Of a stretch of DNA of 64,000 nt, positions 35,710-46,049 are shown piece by piece (the first letter of the stretch is position 1; each line of letters starts with the position of its first letter). A program made the translations under genes and the position numbers. The stretch comes from Hyaloperonospora brassicae (Eukaryota > Oomycota > Peronosporomycetes > Peronosporales > Peronosporaceae), in NCBI GenBank assembly GCA_947650285.1, contig CANTFL010000389.1:1-64000 (forward strand), written 5' to 3'. The notes below the pieces were generated by a model. It saw only the letters and a list, made by a program, of their open reading frames with translations, was not told the origin of the DNA and did no database searches.

Positions 35710-36888
35710 ATGTACATGCGGTCGGACTTTGCGGCGTTGCGTGTACGAAAAGACGTGAACGAGGTGCGTAGCGGGCGGTCAATGGGTACAGTTTGGTGAT
35801 GGGTACAGTTTGTATGCTTATAGACTGAGCTGATCGATGTGTACGTGCACGTGTGTGTGTTTGTTTTTCTTCTGCTTCTCTTCTGCTTTTGGTCGTTTGT
35901 TGCTGTCGTTTGTTGGTGCGCGTGTAGCTGTCGAAGGCCAAGTTTACCTGCAGTCAAGCAAAGACCCGCGTGGATTTCCCCGATGGAGCAAACAATATGC
36001 TGCAGCTGATCTTCTCCATGTCCATTGCTGACGTGTCGGGTCCATTTGCCAATGGCGACTTTACCTTTTTTGTGGAAATTCCTCGAACGTACCCGTTTCA
36101 TGGTGAGTGCTGCATGCAAGCGATGAAAAAGTGCAGATATACCTGTGATGTGCAATGGAAACGTTTAAACTGTTGTGCTGACTTGCTGTTGCTTTGTGTC
36201 GATCGGTGGCGCGTCCGTGGCGTTGGATTGTGGCTTGCGCAGCTCCCAGCGTGACGTGTTTGACCAGGTACAGTGTATGCAAATGCGTTTGTCGCTGGAG
36301 CAGTGTAATGACGATTGCGCGTGTTTGTGCTGTTTATGATGTGTTCTCGTGCAGGGTATGGCATCCAAACATTGACGCAGCAACGGGCAAAGTCATGATG
36401 CCGATTCTGGGCAAGGACTGGTGCCCTGTGCTCAGTATCAACACCGTCTTGCTCGGGTTGCAGGTAAAGACGCTGGCTGTATCGCGGCATGTCGATTGTA
36501 TACTGACTAGTATGTTTGTGCGGTATCTTGGCTCTACACTGTGTTATTCTAGTTGATATTCCTAGAACCCGGCGTCGATTACGTTCTCAACACTGGGGCA
36601 GCCGAGCAGCTGCGTGAGGACCCAGAGCAGTTCAGGAGGGAGGCGCAGCAAATACTTTGTGGTGGGAAGTTTTACGGCATGGACTTCCCGTCACATCCGC
36701 GACAGATTGAAAGTCGACGACATGACTTGGGGTTGCGGGTAAAGCGTCCACGCGACAACGGCTCTCACGCAAGTGCGGAATGGGACGGTATGGTAAGCCC
36801 TATTACAAGCGATAGCATCAGCATCGAGGCTCCAGAGCTTATGGACTGCAGCGATGTTCCTGCATGGAAACGGACGCGAATCGAGTAG
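35710..36888 (+). CDS. UBC12-like E2 variant lacking the catalytic cysteine, five exons
   Basis: Related to NEDD8-conjugating E2 enzymes (UBC12/UBE2M). Exons 35710-35763, 35928-36102, 36243-36267 (25 bp only), 36355-36463, 36553-36888; all introns are GT-AG, phases agree, 232 aa. N-terminal AALRVRKDVNEL matches the UBC12 first helix. Next come VEIPRTYPFH, then HAPSVTCLTRVWHPNID (HPN motif kept) across the tiny exon, then GKVMMPILGKDWCPVLSI and LLGLQLIFLEPG. In active UBC12 the position after G-x-V is the thioester cysteine; here it is methionine, so thioester transfer is not expected. A serine/charge-rich tail of about 90 residues follows the fold and ends WKRTRIE. It could be a regulatory pseudo-E2. 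A sequencing error cannot easily explain Met-Met-Pro in place of Cys-Leu-Asn. Start at the first ATG that fits the E2 helix; ATG 35716 is also possible. Confidence 0.82.
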
Positions 36889-37413
36889 CCAAAAGTGGTG
36901 CTAATTGTGTCCTGGCTTGCCGACTTTTGGCAACTTGGCTCGTGATGGACCTCTTCGTATTCGACTTGCGCATTTGCGCGATAAGCTCTCGCTAGATGGC
37001 TCCAATATATTTAACAAACGTCGCTAAGCGCCGTCTTGGCAAACATGGAAAGGACAGCATTGACACAGCGTTTTGATTCCTGACCACTTGAGAATGGAAA
37101 AGTGGTCAGCATATCATGCGGCTCTTGACGAAGTGGGCAACAAAGTCCCTACATTTGTCATGTCGATTCGAGACGATGACGATGTAGTCATAGTCCAACG
37201 TTGTCGCATGTGAACTTGCTACTACTACCACTACTAGCAATTACTTTACCAATGCGCACTCGTTCTGTTAACGACAGACTTCTGAACTTCAGAGCATCGA
37301 GACAAATAGATTACCGGAAAGTAAACGGCACAGCACCACCAATATGGCTACATCTGACTGGACCAAATGGAGGTATAACGATTGACCCGTACCAGCCATT
37401 CTGCCACTAAAAC
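36889..37413. other. Intergenic spacer
   Basis: Between two plus-strand genes. A 69-codon open frame at 37201-37410 has a hydrophobic start, but no supporting motif or splice link to the next gene. Confidence 0.4.
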
Positions 37414-38153
37414 ATGCAAACGACAGCGATGGCGGTAGAGCTTCAGCAGAAGCTGCTGCAGGACGCGCAGTCTATCGACGAAGTGACGCGATTACTCCGC
37501 CACGAGATTGCATTGTTCCAGCGCACAATGTATAAGAACCACAGCCAACACCGTCGCGCGTCTTTCTTCCAGAACTTGCAGCATGTGAAGCGCTATGTAC
37601 GGGATATCAAACTTGAAGCACTGGCTGTCGCATTTGCCAAGGCCGCAGTTGTTCTCCGACAGTTAGAACTGCAGTCAGGAGCCCATCATATTGCCTGGAA
37701 GGCGCTGGCCTCCGATATCAAGATCAGTGCGGACGCTGCGCTGCGGAAGCTCCAGATCGTTGCTCAAGCTGCGGCAGACGTGATTTGCGTCGCCCAAAAG
37801 GCGTACAAATGTACGGTAAACGACGCACTTGGGGCCGTGTTTTTTATTCAGACTGTACAAGACATGACATGTGGCGTCTCGACCTTTTGATGCTCGTGTC
37901 GTTTGCAGGTTTGCTGGTCCAATTTGCAATGACGTACTTTATGCCGTTTGTCCTGACGATGAACAGCATCCTCGCTCGGCTGACGATACTGATGAAGACA
38001 ATCCTTGTGCGAGCAATTGAGCTCCACGGAGGCATCACGCTGCTGTATTTGAACGAAGTGACCAAGTCCAATCCACTTCGTGCCAAAGTTACTGCGGTGC
38101 AGCTCCGCGGGTATCAGATTCCCTCCGACGTGCTGCAAATTGCGAACGCCTAG
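37414..38153 (+). CDS. Small NEPRO/RMP1-like protein (putative nucleolar RNase MRP-associated factor), two exons
   Basis: Two exons, 37414-37810 and 37909-38153; the intron has donor GTACGG and acceptor TTGCAG, phases agree, 213 aa. The hallmark is [20 protein letters not shown] (residues about 40-60), resembling the basic 'YKNxNQHRRxxxFQxLxxV' signature of the N-terminal domain of NEPRO (nucleolus and neural progenitor protein) and of fungal Rmp1, an RNase MRP subunit. The rest is alpha-helical, with a hydrophobic helix about [20 protein letters not shown]. If the assignment is right it would act in rRNA processing in the nucleolus. The protein covers only the N-terminal domain. Assignment is by remembered motif only. 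Confidence 0.55.
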
Positions 38154-38440
38154 TGCAGCCTTGAGACACGGTGCTGTACAACACAAAGCAAAGTTCGTGC
38201 GTGAGACTCATCGACGGGCAACGCGTGGACTGGCACACATGTGACTACACCACGACGCAAGATACATGATATTAAGACATACAATGCAACCGCCTCTTTT
38301 CACACACTGTACAGATCTCCAGCGCAGACTCGGTGCAGATCAACAAGCAGCTTGATTGCAACGGAGCGACAATGATCCAACCAGCTTGTGCGCAGATCAT
38401 TTCACGAGCGAGACCGAAGCTTGCTGAAGTTCATTGCCGA

Positions 38441-39060
38441 TTACTTGGCCTCCTCCATACCCTTTGCATTGCACGCAGCATCGAACAGCACAAACCGTAA
38501 GAGACACCGACCAACATCGACGTCACGGATGGCAAATGTACCTGCACGCTGAGGTCGAGTACTCGCGTAGTCATGTCGTGGTCCATTTCCACCTGCACCC
38601 CAACCGTACACATCTTTGGCGCTAAACCGTCCAACAACACACGTACGAACCACAACATGGCATCAGATAAACAACGCTACAACAATAACAACAGCACGAC
38701 AGGATCAGCTGCAAAAAGCAAAAGCAAGTGTCTTACCAGTACAACTGCACGCTTTCTTCGATAGCCCACAGCGATTGCACTTGAAATTGGACGGGACGAG
38801 TGGGCACACGTGACCCTTCTTGGGTTCCCCACACTTCAGCATCACCCCATTAGCAACTCGCCCGCCATTGAGCCAGAACAAAAGACACTGCGACCGTATC
38901 GAGTTCGTACTTTACTGCAGCGGTAATTGCCTCGGTTTCGGTTCTGATTCCGCAGGGCGACGTCCACGTCAAAGCTGATTCCGTCCAGTCCTCCCACTGC
39001 TTCGCTCTGATTCTGCAACTGCTCCAAGAAGCCGCCCGTTGGTGGGGTGCGCAGTGGCAT
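38441..39060 (-). CDS. Short double zinc-knuckle protein, four exons
   Basis: Exons (minus) 39060-38911, 38833-38737, 38621-38542, 38461-38441; phases agree, 115 aa. Removing the intron 38910-38834 (donor GTACGA, branch GCTAAT) creates YRCSKCGEPKKGHVCP, a C-x2-C-x6-H-x2-C knuckle, followed 10 residues later by a second knuckle-like FKCNRCGLSKKACSC. The final exon is tiny and its acceptor uncertain: if the last intron is retained, the protein instead runs to a stop at 38431 with a different tail. The knuckle type resembles short C-x2-C-G-x-P-K-K-G-H-x-C motifs that I associate with oomycete nuclear proteins. Function unknown. The gene is divergent from Nup62, sharing a promoter of about 365 bp. 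Confidence 0.55.
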
Positions 39061-39425
39061 AGCGTTCAGCCCGTAGTCCAGTACATCTACTACACCGTAA
39101 GCACACAGACGCTGTCACTCGTCCGCCTTTGCGAACCGACACGCGCTCTATCCGTACAGCTATTGTCGCGTCTCGCTCGATGGGGGTTCCCATTCATTTT
39201 CGTGTTCTGCTCTGGCGTATACCACCGTCACTTTAGCCAGTCGTATACGCGCTCTGAAGTATCCAAACCCAGCTCCGCTGGGTGTATACACGCCGGCGAC
39301 ACCTTCGCCTCACTTCCTCACCCTCCCCCGTGGACTTTACCCACCCTCTCCAACAGCATACCGAGTCCGTACCGCAGGATTCCACGCCCCCACCGACCGA
39401 CCACTCACTCGCTGTCCCGCTCGCC

Positions 39426-41511
39426 ATGTCCTTCCGCTTCGGCCAAGCGAGCGACACCCGCGCGAGCTCCACGGCGCCCTCTTCCGCCACTGCGTCGTCG
39501 TCTTCGGCCCCTTCTGCTAATGCGTTCAGCTTTGGCGCGAGTGTGGGCGGCATCTCGACGGCGTCAGCAGCGCCGTCGTCCAGCGGCTTTTCCTTTGGCG
39601 CGAGTGCCAGTGCACCTGCAGCGCCAGTGACGTCGACAGCGCCGGCTATAGGCTTTGGATTCGGGACAGGGACTCGATCTGCCGCTGCCGCGCCGAGTAC
39701 AAGCGCGTTCAGCTTTAGTGCGCCGTCTAAAGCCTCTGCACCGCTGTCGTCCGGGTTCAGCTTTGGGGCACCTGCGAAATCTGATGCAGCTGCTACGACT
39801 GCGGCTACTACTACTACTGCGGCTGCTACTACGGATACTGCAGCTACTACGTTGACGACAGCGACTCCGTCTTTTGGGTTTGGTGCACCGGCAGGAGCAG
39901 GGGATAACGCCAAGTCGACGCCAGCAGCCACGTCGGGGTTTGGCTTTACGGCCACTTCTTCTGCACCGACGACTTCGTCAACGGCTTCTGCGCTAACAAG
40001 TGGGTTCAGCTTTGGCACGACGAGTGGGACGCCAGCGTTGGTTGCTGCTACGTCAGCAGCGACGAAGCCCACGACCTCGGGGTTTTCGTTTGGCGGTGCA
40101 AGTACTACTACTTCTGTAGCGACGAAGCCCACGACCTCGGGGTTTTCGTTTGGTGGTGCAAGTACTACTACTTCTGCAGCGACGAAGCCCACGACCTCGG
40201 GGTTTTCGTTTGGTGGTGCAAGTACTACTACTTCTGCAGCGACGAAGCCCACGACCTCGGGGTTTTCGTTTGGTGGTGCAAGTACTACGTCGGCAGCACC
40301 AGCACCAGCAGCGACTAAGTCCACGACCTCGGGGTTTTCGTTTGGTAGTGCAAGTACTGCTACTTCCGCAGCACCAGCAGCACCAGCAGCACCAGCAGCG
40401 ACTAAGCCCACGACCTCGGGGTTTTCGTTTGGTGATGCAAGTACTGCTACTACAGCAGCACCAGCAGTGAGTGCTGAAGAGAGCAAGAGCGAGACGAGTA
40501 CGACATCGTCGTCGACAGTGCCGTCGTTTGGGTTTGGCACGTCGACAGCTGTTTCCAGTGCTAGCGGAGCAACGACGGCGGCGACTACGTCGACTACCAC
40601 GACGACAGCGATTGCTACGACGACCACGTCAGGTCCAGTTACCGAGACAGAGAAGCCTCCTGCTGAGTATATGGGTCGGACCATCGAGGTACGACTTGGT
40701 TGGGAAAGAGATGGGGGTGTTGGAACGTTACTGCTGGATGAAGAATGACTGACTGATAGGTGGGGTATGCTTGTTGATTTGTTGTCCTGTGTTGCAGGAC
40801 ATTATCAATGCGTGGAGTGAGCAACTGGAGCGTAATGCCGACACTTTTACTACAGAAGCTGTGAAGGGTACGGCATTGCGTGCTATGCTGTTGGTGATGG
40901 AAACACGGTGTTGACGTTGGTGTTTCGGTGTTGCTTTTCGTGGTTAATCGATGGTAGTGAGCAAATGGGATAGCGACCTTTTGGACAGCCAGAGAAAGCT
41001 GGGGGACATTGCTGGTGACGTGCGGCGTATACAAGTCGCGCAGAACGAGCTAGATTCGAACCTCGACACGATCTTTGCGTACCAGATGGAGCTGAAGTCG
41101 ACGCTTGAGGTACGGCTATGATCGCGCATATGCGATTGTCTTGTACGCAGATGGTAGCTGAGGTCCTATGGTATGCTGTTCGCTACGCAGCAACTGGAAA
41201 AGAGTGTGGACAAGATGTATGAGTCACAGCATCAGATGCCAGTGGCCGCCGACATTGAGCGTGAGCAGACGCTGCAGTTGTCGGTGGACATCGATGACCA
41301 GCTGAACTCGATGACGACGACGCTGAAGGAGACGGTCGAGAAGCTGAACAAGGCTCAAGATGACGCGGCTGATGAGAACAACCCGATGGTGCAGATCATG
41401 AAGGTACTGAACGTGCACCACAACTCGCTGCAGTGGATCGAAGGTACGACTGGCCGGATCAGTAGCGAAATTGCCCAGCTGTCGAGTAAGCTGCAGAACT
41501 CGTCGATTTAG
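39426..41511 (+). CDS. NUP62: FG nucleoporin Nup62/NSP1, four exons
   Basis: Central-channel nucleoporin that forms part of the permeability barrier with Nup54 and Nup58. Exons 39426-40688, 40798-40867, 40958-41109, 41191-41511; phases agree, 601 aa. Residues 1 to about 400 are low-complexity S/T/A with many FSFG and GFGF repeats (ANAFSFGAS, SSGFSFGA, TSGFSFGGAS). The C-terminal 180 residues form the Nsp1_C coiled coil: IINAWSEQLERNADTF, VSKWDSDLLDSQRKLGDI, LEQQLEKSVDKMYESQ, ending SSEIAQLSSKLQNSSI. Both parts are diagnostic. Start MSFRFGQAS is preferred over an upstream in-frame ATG at 39282, which would add non-FG sequence. Part of the FG region is a DNA-level tandem repeat listed separately. 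Confidence 0.93.
40059..40440 (+). repeat. 60-bp tandem repeat coding FG units in Nup62
   Basis: The unit of 60 bp encodes ATKPTTSGFSFGGASTTTSA. The copies at 40141-40200 and 40201-40260 are identical base for base, and 40081-40140 differs at only two bases. Later units differ by in-frame insertion of CAGCACCAG-type Ala/Pro codons. Length variation between isolates is likely. Confidence 0.9.
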
Positions 41512-41586
41512 TTGCTGGAGCCTAAGCGAGCCCTTGAGTTGTGGTTGCAAGGAATATGTTGTGTGTCACTCGAGCGTGTGTGTACA

Positions 41587-43621
41587 ATGACTCGAGATGC
41601 TTTGTTTGTGATGTCATCGAGCGCCGACAAGGCATCGCCTGATCTTCGAACCAACTGTCGTCGTGGACGGGTGCGCGTCTTTGCAACGAGGTCATTTACA
41701 ACGTACAAACGTAAGTATCGTCGTACATTGGCATGTAGCGATGGACGCAGCTCTCAATCGTTGGCAGCTATCTTAGCGGCAGCGGATGAAGAAGGAGATA
41801 TAGTGATCGATGCAATGCGCACAGCTCCGGATGGCTCAACATGCGAAGCTATAGCAAGCGTCATACCGTTCCGTCGCCATCACACGCATGCAAGCTCAAT
41901 TTTGCAATCAACATGTACAGCACACCCAACGCAGCAGCCTCAATGTTTTAGTTCAGCGTGTGAGTTTCTTTGTCTGCGTGAAGATAGTCATGCACAGCCA
42001 GCTGGATCAAGACCGGCTGCTCCGACGCATCAAAGCGAGCTGTTGTACGCAACAGCACCTCCTCGATACTTTTGGGCAAGCACCTCCATTAGTCCATTGT
42101 GGTGTTGTCGAGACGTCTCGTGCAACAAATGGCATCTTCAGCACAATGGATAGCTGGTCTACTCGACGATAGGAGAAGTACAAACCCAGTCGAGTTACGC
42201 CGCACACAAATGCTTGCATCTACCTACTATGCCGAATCGACAAACGATGTATTATATGGCACTGGGTGGAGCTGGAAGATACGTAGTGCGAAGTTTGACG
42301 TCACCATGAAGAACGAATACCTACAAAAGGCATCTATCGACCGCAAGCCGATCATCTCCCTCGAAAGAAACGATACGTTCCGACCATCCAGGAATGCACT
42401 CTCGGTATATGACGCAGAGGTACTGTTCCTAGTGCTTTCTACATCGCTACTCAAGGACGCGGTACCTGCAGTACTGAGAATGTCCCCATGACATCTTTAC
42501 ACACTTACCAACGTCTCGTTCGATGCAGATGCGAATGCATTGGCCCCTGTGCAAACGCATGCGTTCATAAACTTCACGGTTACGCCACACTACAGTAACG
42601 ACGAGCAGTTGACGTCTTTCGGTCCGGTACATGTCACGAAAGCTCAGCTGACAGTTGGCACGGCGTCGAGCTTCCCCAACATGTGCCATTCATGCATTGT
42701 GAGAAATAGGATACGCAAAAACGCAGTCCAGAGCAGTGCCAAAGCTGAAGCTGCGTCGATGTACGGAATAGCAGAGGCGTTGCCATTGCTGCCGTCACGA
42801 CACTTCTCGACGTCGCTCGAATGCAACAGATCAGGTGAATGCTATTGATTCGGCACTTCACCACCGGCGTCGTCGTTCAGTTAACTAATGAACTCGTCTA
42901 CCTCGTCGCAAAGTCAAGTTTTGCATGATGGAACACATCGTGTGCTCGTCCTCCATCGCTGCTGCTGCGCGCGATTCATCATACCATCTCTGTGGACACA
43001 AGCGCTGGTCTTACGACGTCAGCAAGACAATCCGACCACAATGGGAACAATAACGGGCTTTGGCTCGACTCGCGCACAGCTCCGTTACGACTATTTCTTG
43101 ACCTTATCCAGGATGCTGCCATGACAAGGAGGTCCATACTTACCTACGCACGGGTTTTCGAGCTGCGTTGACGATAAGCTCAGCACGTCAGGAACTGACG
43201 ATCGTATCAGCATTCGCGTACCCACAACTTCTCCTCGTTGACGCTTTCTCGATCCTTCCAGACCAACGACTCGACTCAGGGGCTCCGATATGTTGGCAAA
43301 GGCAGACGAGCTCAACGGTTGACAAACCAGAAGTACGACCGCAAGCCGAAAACGGGTCAGGGAGTAACCGCAGTCAGTAGTTGTTCCTCATAAGACAGCG
43401 GTGAGGTCCGACGACGTACCTTTCGTCTCGAGATCAACTGCACAATGGATCACGCAGCGACTGTGTGTGTTGCCCAAGGAGACAGCATGAAGAAAATGTC
43501 CCAAAGAGAGTCGAGACGAGCGACTTTGTGCACTGCAATTGCCTCGCGGGCTCTTGCGGTAGCAGTGCAACAACTGGTCCCTCGATCGCTGACGATTGAG
43601 TCGATCAACGAACGCGAGTGA
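41587..43621 (+). CDS. Unidentified intron-rich gene (exon structure unresolved)
   Basis: Between Nup62 and the first CAP gene the plus strand holds helical coding segments in changing frames, bounded by plausible splice sites. They begin at ATG 41587 (MTRDALFVMSSS) with a consensus donor GTAAGTATC at 41710. Then come SSLNVLVQR, donor GTGAGTTTC, acceptor GCCAG and LDQDRLLRRIKASC; FDVTMKNEYLQKASIDRKP (about 42298-42354); GVAIAAVTTLLDVARMQQI (about 42778-42834) before donor GTGAATGC; and a last segment from about 43445, MDHAATVCVAQGDSMKK to SLTIESINERE, stopping at 43621. I do not recognise the family. It may be one protein or more than one, and exon borders are only partly fixed. Confidence 0.4.
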
Positions 43622-43848
43622 ACGTTGCGAGCCGATCTTGCCACGGGTCTCATGGCCGCGAGCGTAACCGTCAGTTGTCGACAGGCGCAGCCGTTGCAAC
43701 CTGCGCACCGCTCGTTACTCACCACTCCATGAAGCGACGCACGAGACGTTGTCCCTCACAAAGTCTCCGATCTCGATCAACGTCTTTGAGGTCATTCATT
43801 ATCTGGTCCTCTGCATCGCACCTCCTCTTCCCACGCTCAGTTCTCATC

Positions 43849-44448
43849 ATGCCAAGTGCTGCTCCATCTTCGCTTGCGATCGTCACTGCAATAGTCGCTG
43901 CCACTGCTTCGTCGATCCAACTGGGTCCAAGTACCTGCTCCGCTCACCTGCGTCATGACTGTCCGACGACACTCGACCCAGCAGAGTTGCAACTGAACGA
44001 CGTGTACACAAAGTTGCTGGCCCACGTGAACGAAGAGCGAGCGGCCCATGGCCTCGCAGCCCTTTGTGCCAGCACAAAGCTCCAGCAAGCGGCCCAACGT
44101 CAGTCCGAAGATATGGCCGCCAACGACTTCCTGCACCACGTCGGATCGGACGGATCGACTGTGCCCAGTCGCATCGCAGACGCCGAGTACAAGTGGACCA
44201 CAATCGCCGAGAACGTTGCAGCGGGGCACGTGGACGCCGAAGCTGTCATGGGCACGCTCATGGACTCGACGGGGCATCGCATGAACATCCTCGGGGACTA
44301 CACGCACTTTGGCGCGGGCTACACGTACAACCCGGATGGACTACACGGCCACTACTGGGCGCAAGAGTTTGCAACGAGCGACAGTGAGCGTTGCGACGAG
44401 ACTCGACTCTTTGCTCAAGCAGATAGCTTCTTCTCTAGCTACTTCTGA
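43849..44448 (+). CDS. Secreted CAP/PR-1-like protein 1
   Basis: CAP (CRISP/antigen 5/PR-1) proteins are secreted and often bind sterols or lipids; in oomycetes they are candidate apoplastic virulence factors. This 199-aa intronless protein has a signal peptide (MPSAAPSSLAIVTAIVAATASS). The CAP fold spans about residues 45-185 with LAHVNEERAAHGLAALC, DMAANDFLHHVG, IAENVAAGH, GHRMNILGDYTHFGAGY and HYWAQEF. The cavity histidine (LHHVG), glutamate (AENV) and second histidine (GHRMN) are present. The tail after the domain is short. Start at MPSAAP because it opens a signal peptide; the longer frame to 43618 lacks one. First of four CAP genes in 7.4 kb and the most divergent. Confidence 0.92.
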   Translation: MPSAAPSSLAIVTAIVAATASSIQLGPSTCSAHLRHDCPTTLDPAELQLNDVYTKLLAHVNEERAAHGLAALCASTKLQQAAQRQSEDMAANDFLHHVGSDGSTVPSRIADAEYKWTTIAENVAAGHVDAEAVMGTLMDSTGHRMNILGDYTHFGAGYTYNPDGLHGHYWAQEFATSDSERCDETRLFAQADSFFSSYF

Positions 44449-44468
44449 GCACTAACACGACCTCGTTG

Positions 44469-44877
44469 CTACTTTTTTTGACCTGTACGCCTCATGTTTG
44501 CTACTCTCTTGACCGTGTGGCCATTTGTTCGACAAACATCTTTACTCGGAACAAGTTGTACACTTGTCATTGAGCCAATGCTGCAGCTGGTATTCCTACT
44601 CATGTATTGAACGAAAGCAATGCAAGTCATGCCACGACTCGGCCAGTATCGGAGTGATGCAGCTTGGAGGCGAGAAGGTTGGCAGTGGCTTGGGCAGATA
44701 TGTCGAAGTCTACTTAGAAGCTGGAAACGCAATCCGTTCTGTAAGGAGACTCGTTCGGTATCAACGTCGGAGCACCTGAAACAATCTCTTCGACCTTCTC
44801 GAGTGAGCAGTTTTTTTAATTGCTGATGGATCCACTTCCTCCACCGCATCGTTCTCTGGCTGCGCTACAGCGGTCAT
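44469..44877 (-). CDS. Possible small gene, unidentified
   Basis: ATG at 44877 opens MTAVAQPENDAVEEVDPSAI, an acidic then basic stretch ending SRRSKRLFQ before a GTGCTCC donor. Downstream frames can be joined to a CAG or TAG acceptor, but none gives a domain I recognise, and one option needs an intron of only 37 bp. The reading frame also extends upstream through the ACT/AGT microsatellite as a serine run, which is probably 5' untranslated. Confidence 0.2.
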
Positions 44878-44903
44878 AGTGCTCGCACATTTGTGAGTAT
44901 TTA

Positions 44904-44904
<1 letters not shown>

Positions 44905-44960
<56 letters not shown>
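44905..44960 (+). repeat. (ACT)n microsatellite, about 18 units
   Basis: An uninterrupted ACT trinucleotide run between 'tttat' and 'acgactgat'. On the minus strand it would read as polyserine (AGT). Confidence 0.97.
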
Positions 44961-45212
44961 GACTGATAGAGAGCGTTCGCTGCTGGACACGCAGTGCAGT
45001 CGTAATGGAGTGCCGCGACAATGCAATCCAAGATACAACATACTAACGCCCACATTGTCTTCACGAGCACGTCAAGACAGTATGAGAAAAAACAAAACAG
45101 CATACACCAATTTCTTACGTGCTTTCGCTGCACTCGCGCAGCTTCTTCTACTCAGGCCTTGTCGCAATCCACGGCTATCCTGCTTATCCCGTAAGACACA
45201 ACACAACACCTC

Positions 45213-46049
45213 TCACGGTCGAGCACCTCGTGCTCGGAGCTTGGACTCGTCCGCCTCTTCCGACAACCCATCACGAGGCCGCGTAGCAACGTCAGCAGCC
45301 GACACCGCCAGTCTCGAGCGTTCCGGCGTCTGCAACTCGTCATCGTCGTTTCCATCAGACAAATCAGTGAAAAAGCCATTGGGGACAGTAGACGCCACGT
45401 TGTCGTGCAAGGCATCCAATACGCGCGACCCCAACAGCTGCGTCAGTCGGTTCAGCTCCTCGGCAGTCAACGTCGAACGTCTGCGCTTCTTCTTGTGCCG
45501 CTTCTTCTTGTGCTGCCGCTTCTTCTTGTGCTGCTTCTTCTTCGTGTCCTTTTCGCACGCCTCCGTGTCCCCGCGGCCAAAGTCCTGCGTCCAGTAGTAC
45601 GTCATGGAGCTGTTCTTGTTGTAGGTACACGCCGTGCCGAACATTGTGTACGTCGGGTTCATAATGTTCTCCCGATGGCCCTCCGACTCCATCCACGACT
45701 GCATGACCTCCTCGACGTCTTCTTGACCCGCGGCCACATTTTCCGCCACGGCGTCCCACATGTACCCTGCTGCCGAGATGCGCTGGGACATGGACGACCC
45801 ATCAGTGCCCCCGTGGTCCATAAAGTCGTGCCGAGCCATGTCGTTCGAGTGCCGCTTTGCTGCGGCCTGCAGCTTTCGGTTCAGACAAAGCGGTGGCAAG
45901 TCGTGCGCAGCGCGCTCGTGGTTTACGCGCGCGAGCATTGCTGCATGGTAATCCACGGGACGCGCTGCGTGGGACAAGTGGGTCTGCGAGGCAACGACCC
46001 CCGCGAGTACAATGGCTGCCCGTGGTCCATAAAGTCGTGCAGGGCACAT
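45213..46049 (-). CDS. Secreted CAP/PR-1-like protein 2 with lysine-rich tail
   Basis: A 278-aa intronless protein. Signal peptide about residues 1-28 (MCPARLYGPRAAIVLAGVVA). CAP domain about 32-170: ARVNHERAAHDLPPLCLN, DMARHDFMDHGGTDGS, VAENVAAGQ, EGHRENIMNPTYTMFG and YYWTQDFG; the histidine and glutamate cavity residues are kept. It is followed by an unusual basic tract made of repeated KKKRQH/KKKRH units, then an acidic, serine-rich tail. The basic tract could bind polyanions such as cell-wall glycans or nucleic acid, or act as a localisation signal; that is inference. It lies on the opposite strand to CAP1. Confidence 0.9.
   Translation of the reverse strand: MCPARLYGPRAAIVLAGVVASQTHLSHAARPVDYHAAMLARVNHERAAHDLPPLCLNRKLQAAAKRHSNDMARHDFMDHGGTDGSSMSQRISAAGYMWDAVAENVAAGQEDVEEVMQSWMESEGHRENIMNPTYTMFGTACTYNKNSSMTYYWTQDFGRGDTEACEKDTKKKQHKKKRQHKKKRHKKKRRRSTLTAEELNRLTQLLGSRVLDALHDNVASTVPNGFFTDLSDGNDDDELQTPERSRLAVSAADVATRPRDGLSEEADESKLRARGARP

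Noticed and set aside
35364..36155. 263-codon minus-strand ORF over the E2 variant gene
   Set aside because: It lies antisense to the spliced E2 exons, crosses the shared promoter and has no motif. The plus-strand exon model explains the region.
39233..40684. 483-codon minus-strand ORF opposite Nup62
   Set aside because: Antisense shadow of the FG-repeat exon. Its Val/Ala/Asn-Pro repetition mirrors the Ser/Thr/Gly-Phe codons of the real gene.
44761..45021. Polyserine protein encoded across the AGT microsatellite
   Set aside because: The serine run is just the translated repeat. A better start (44877) lies downstream of it, and even that gene is doubtful.
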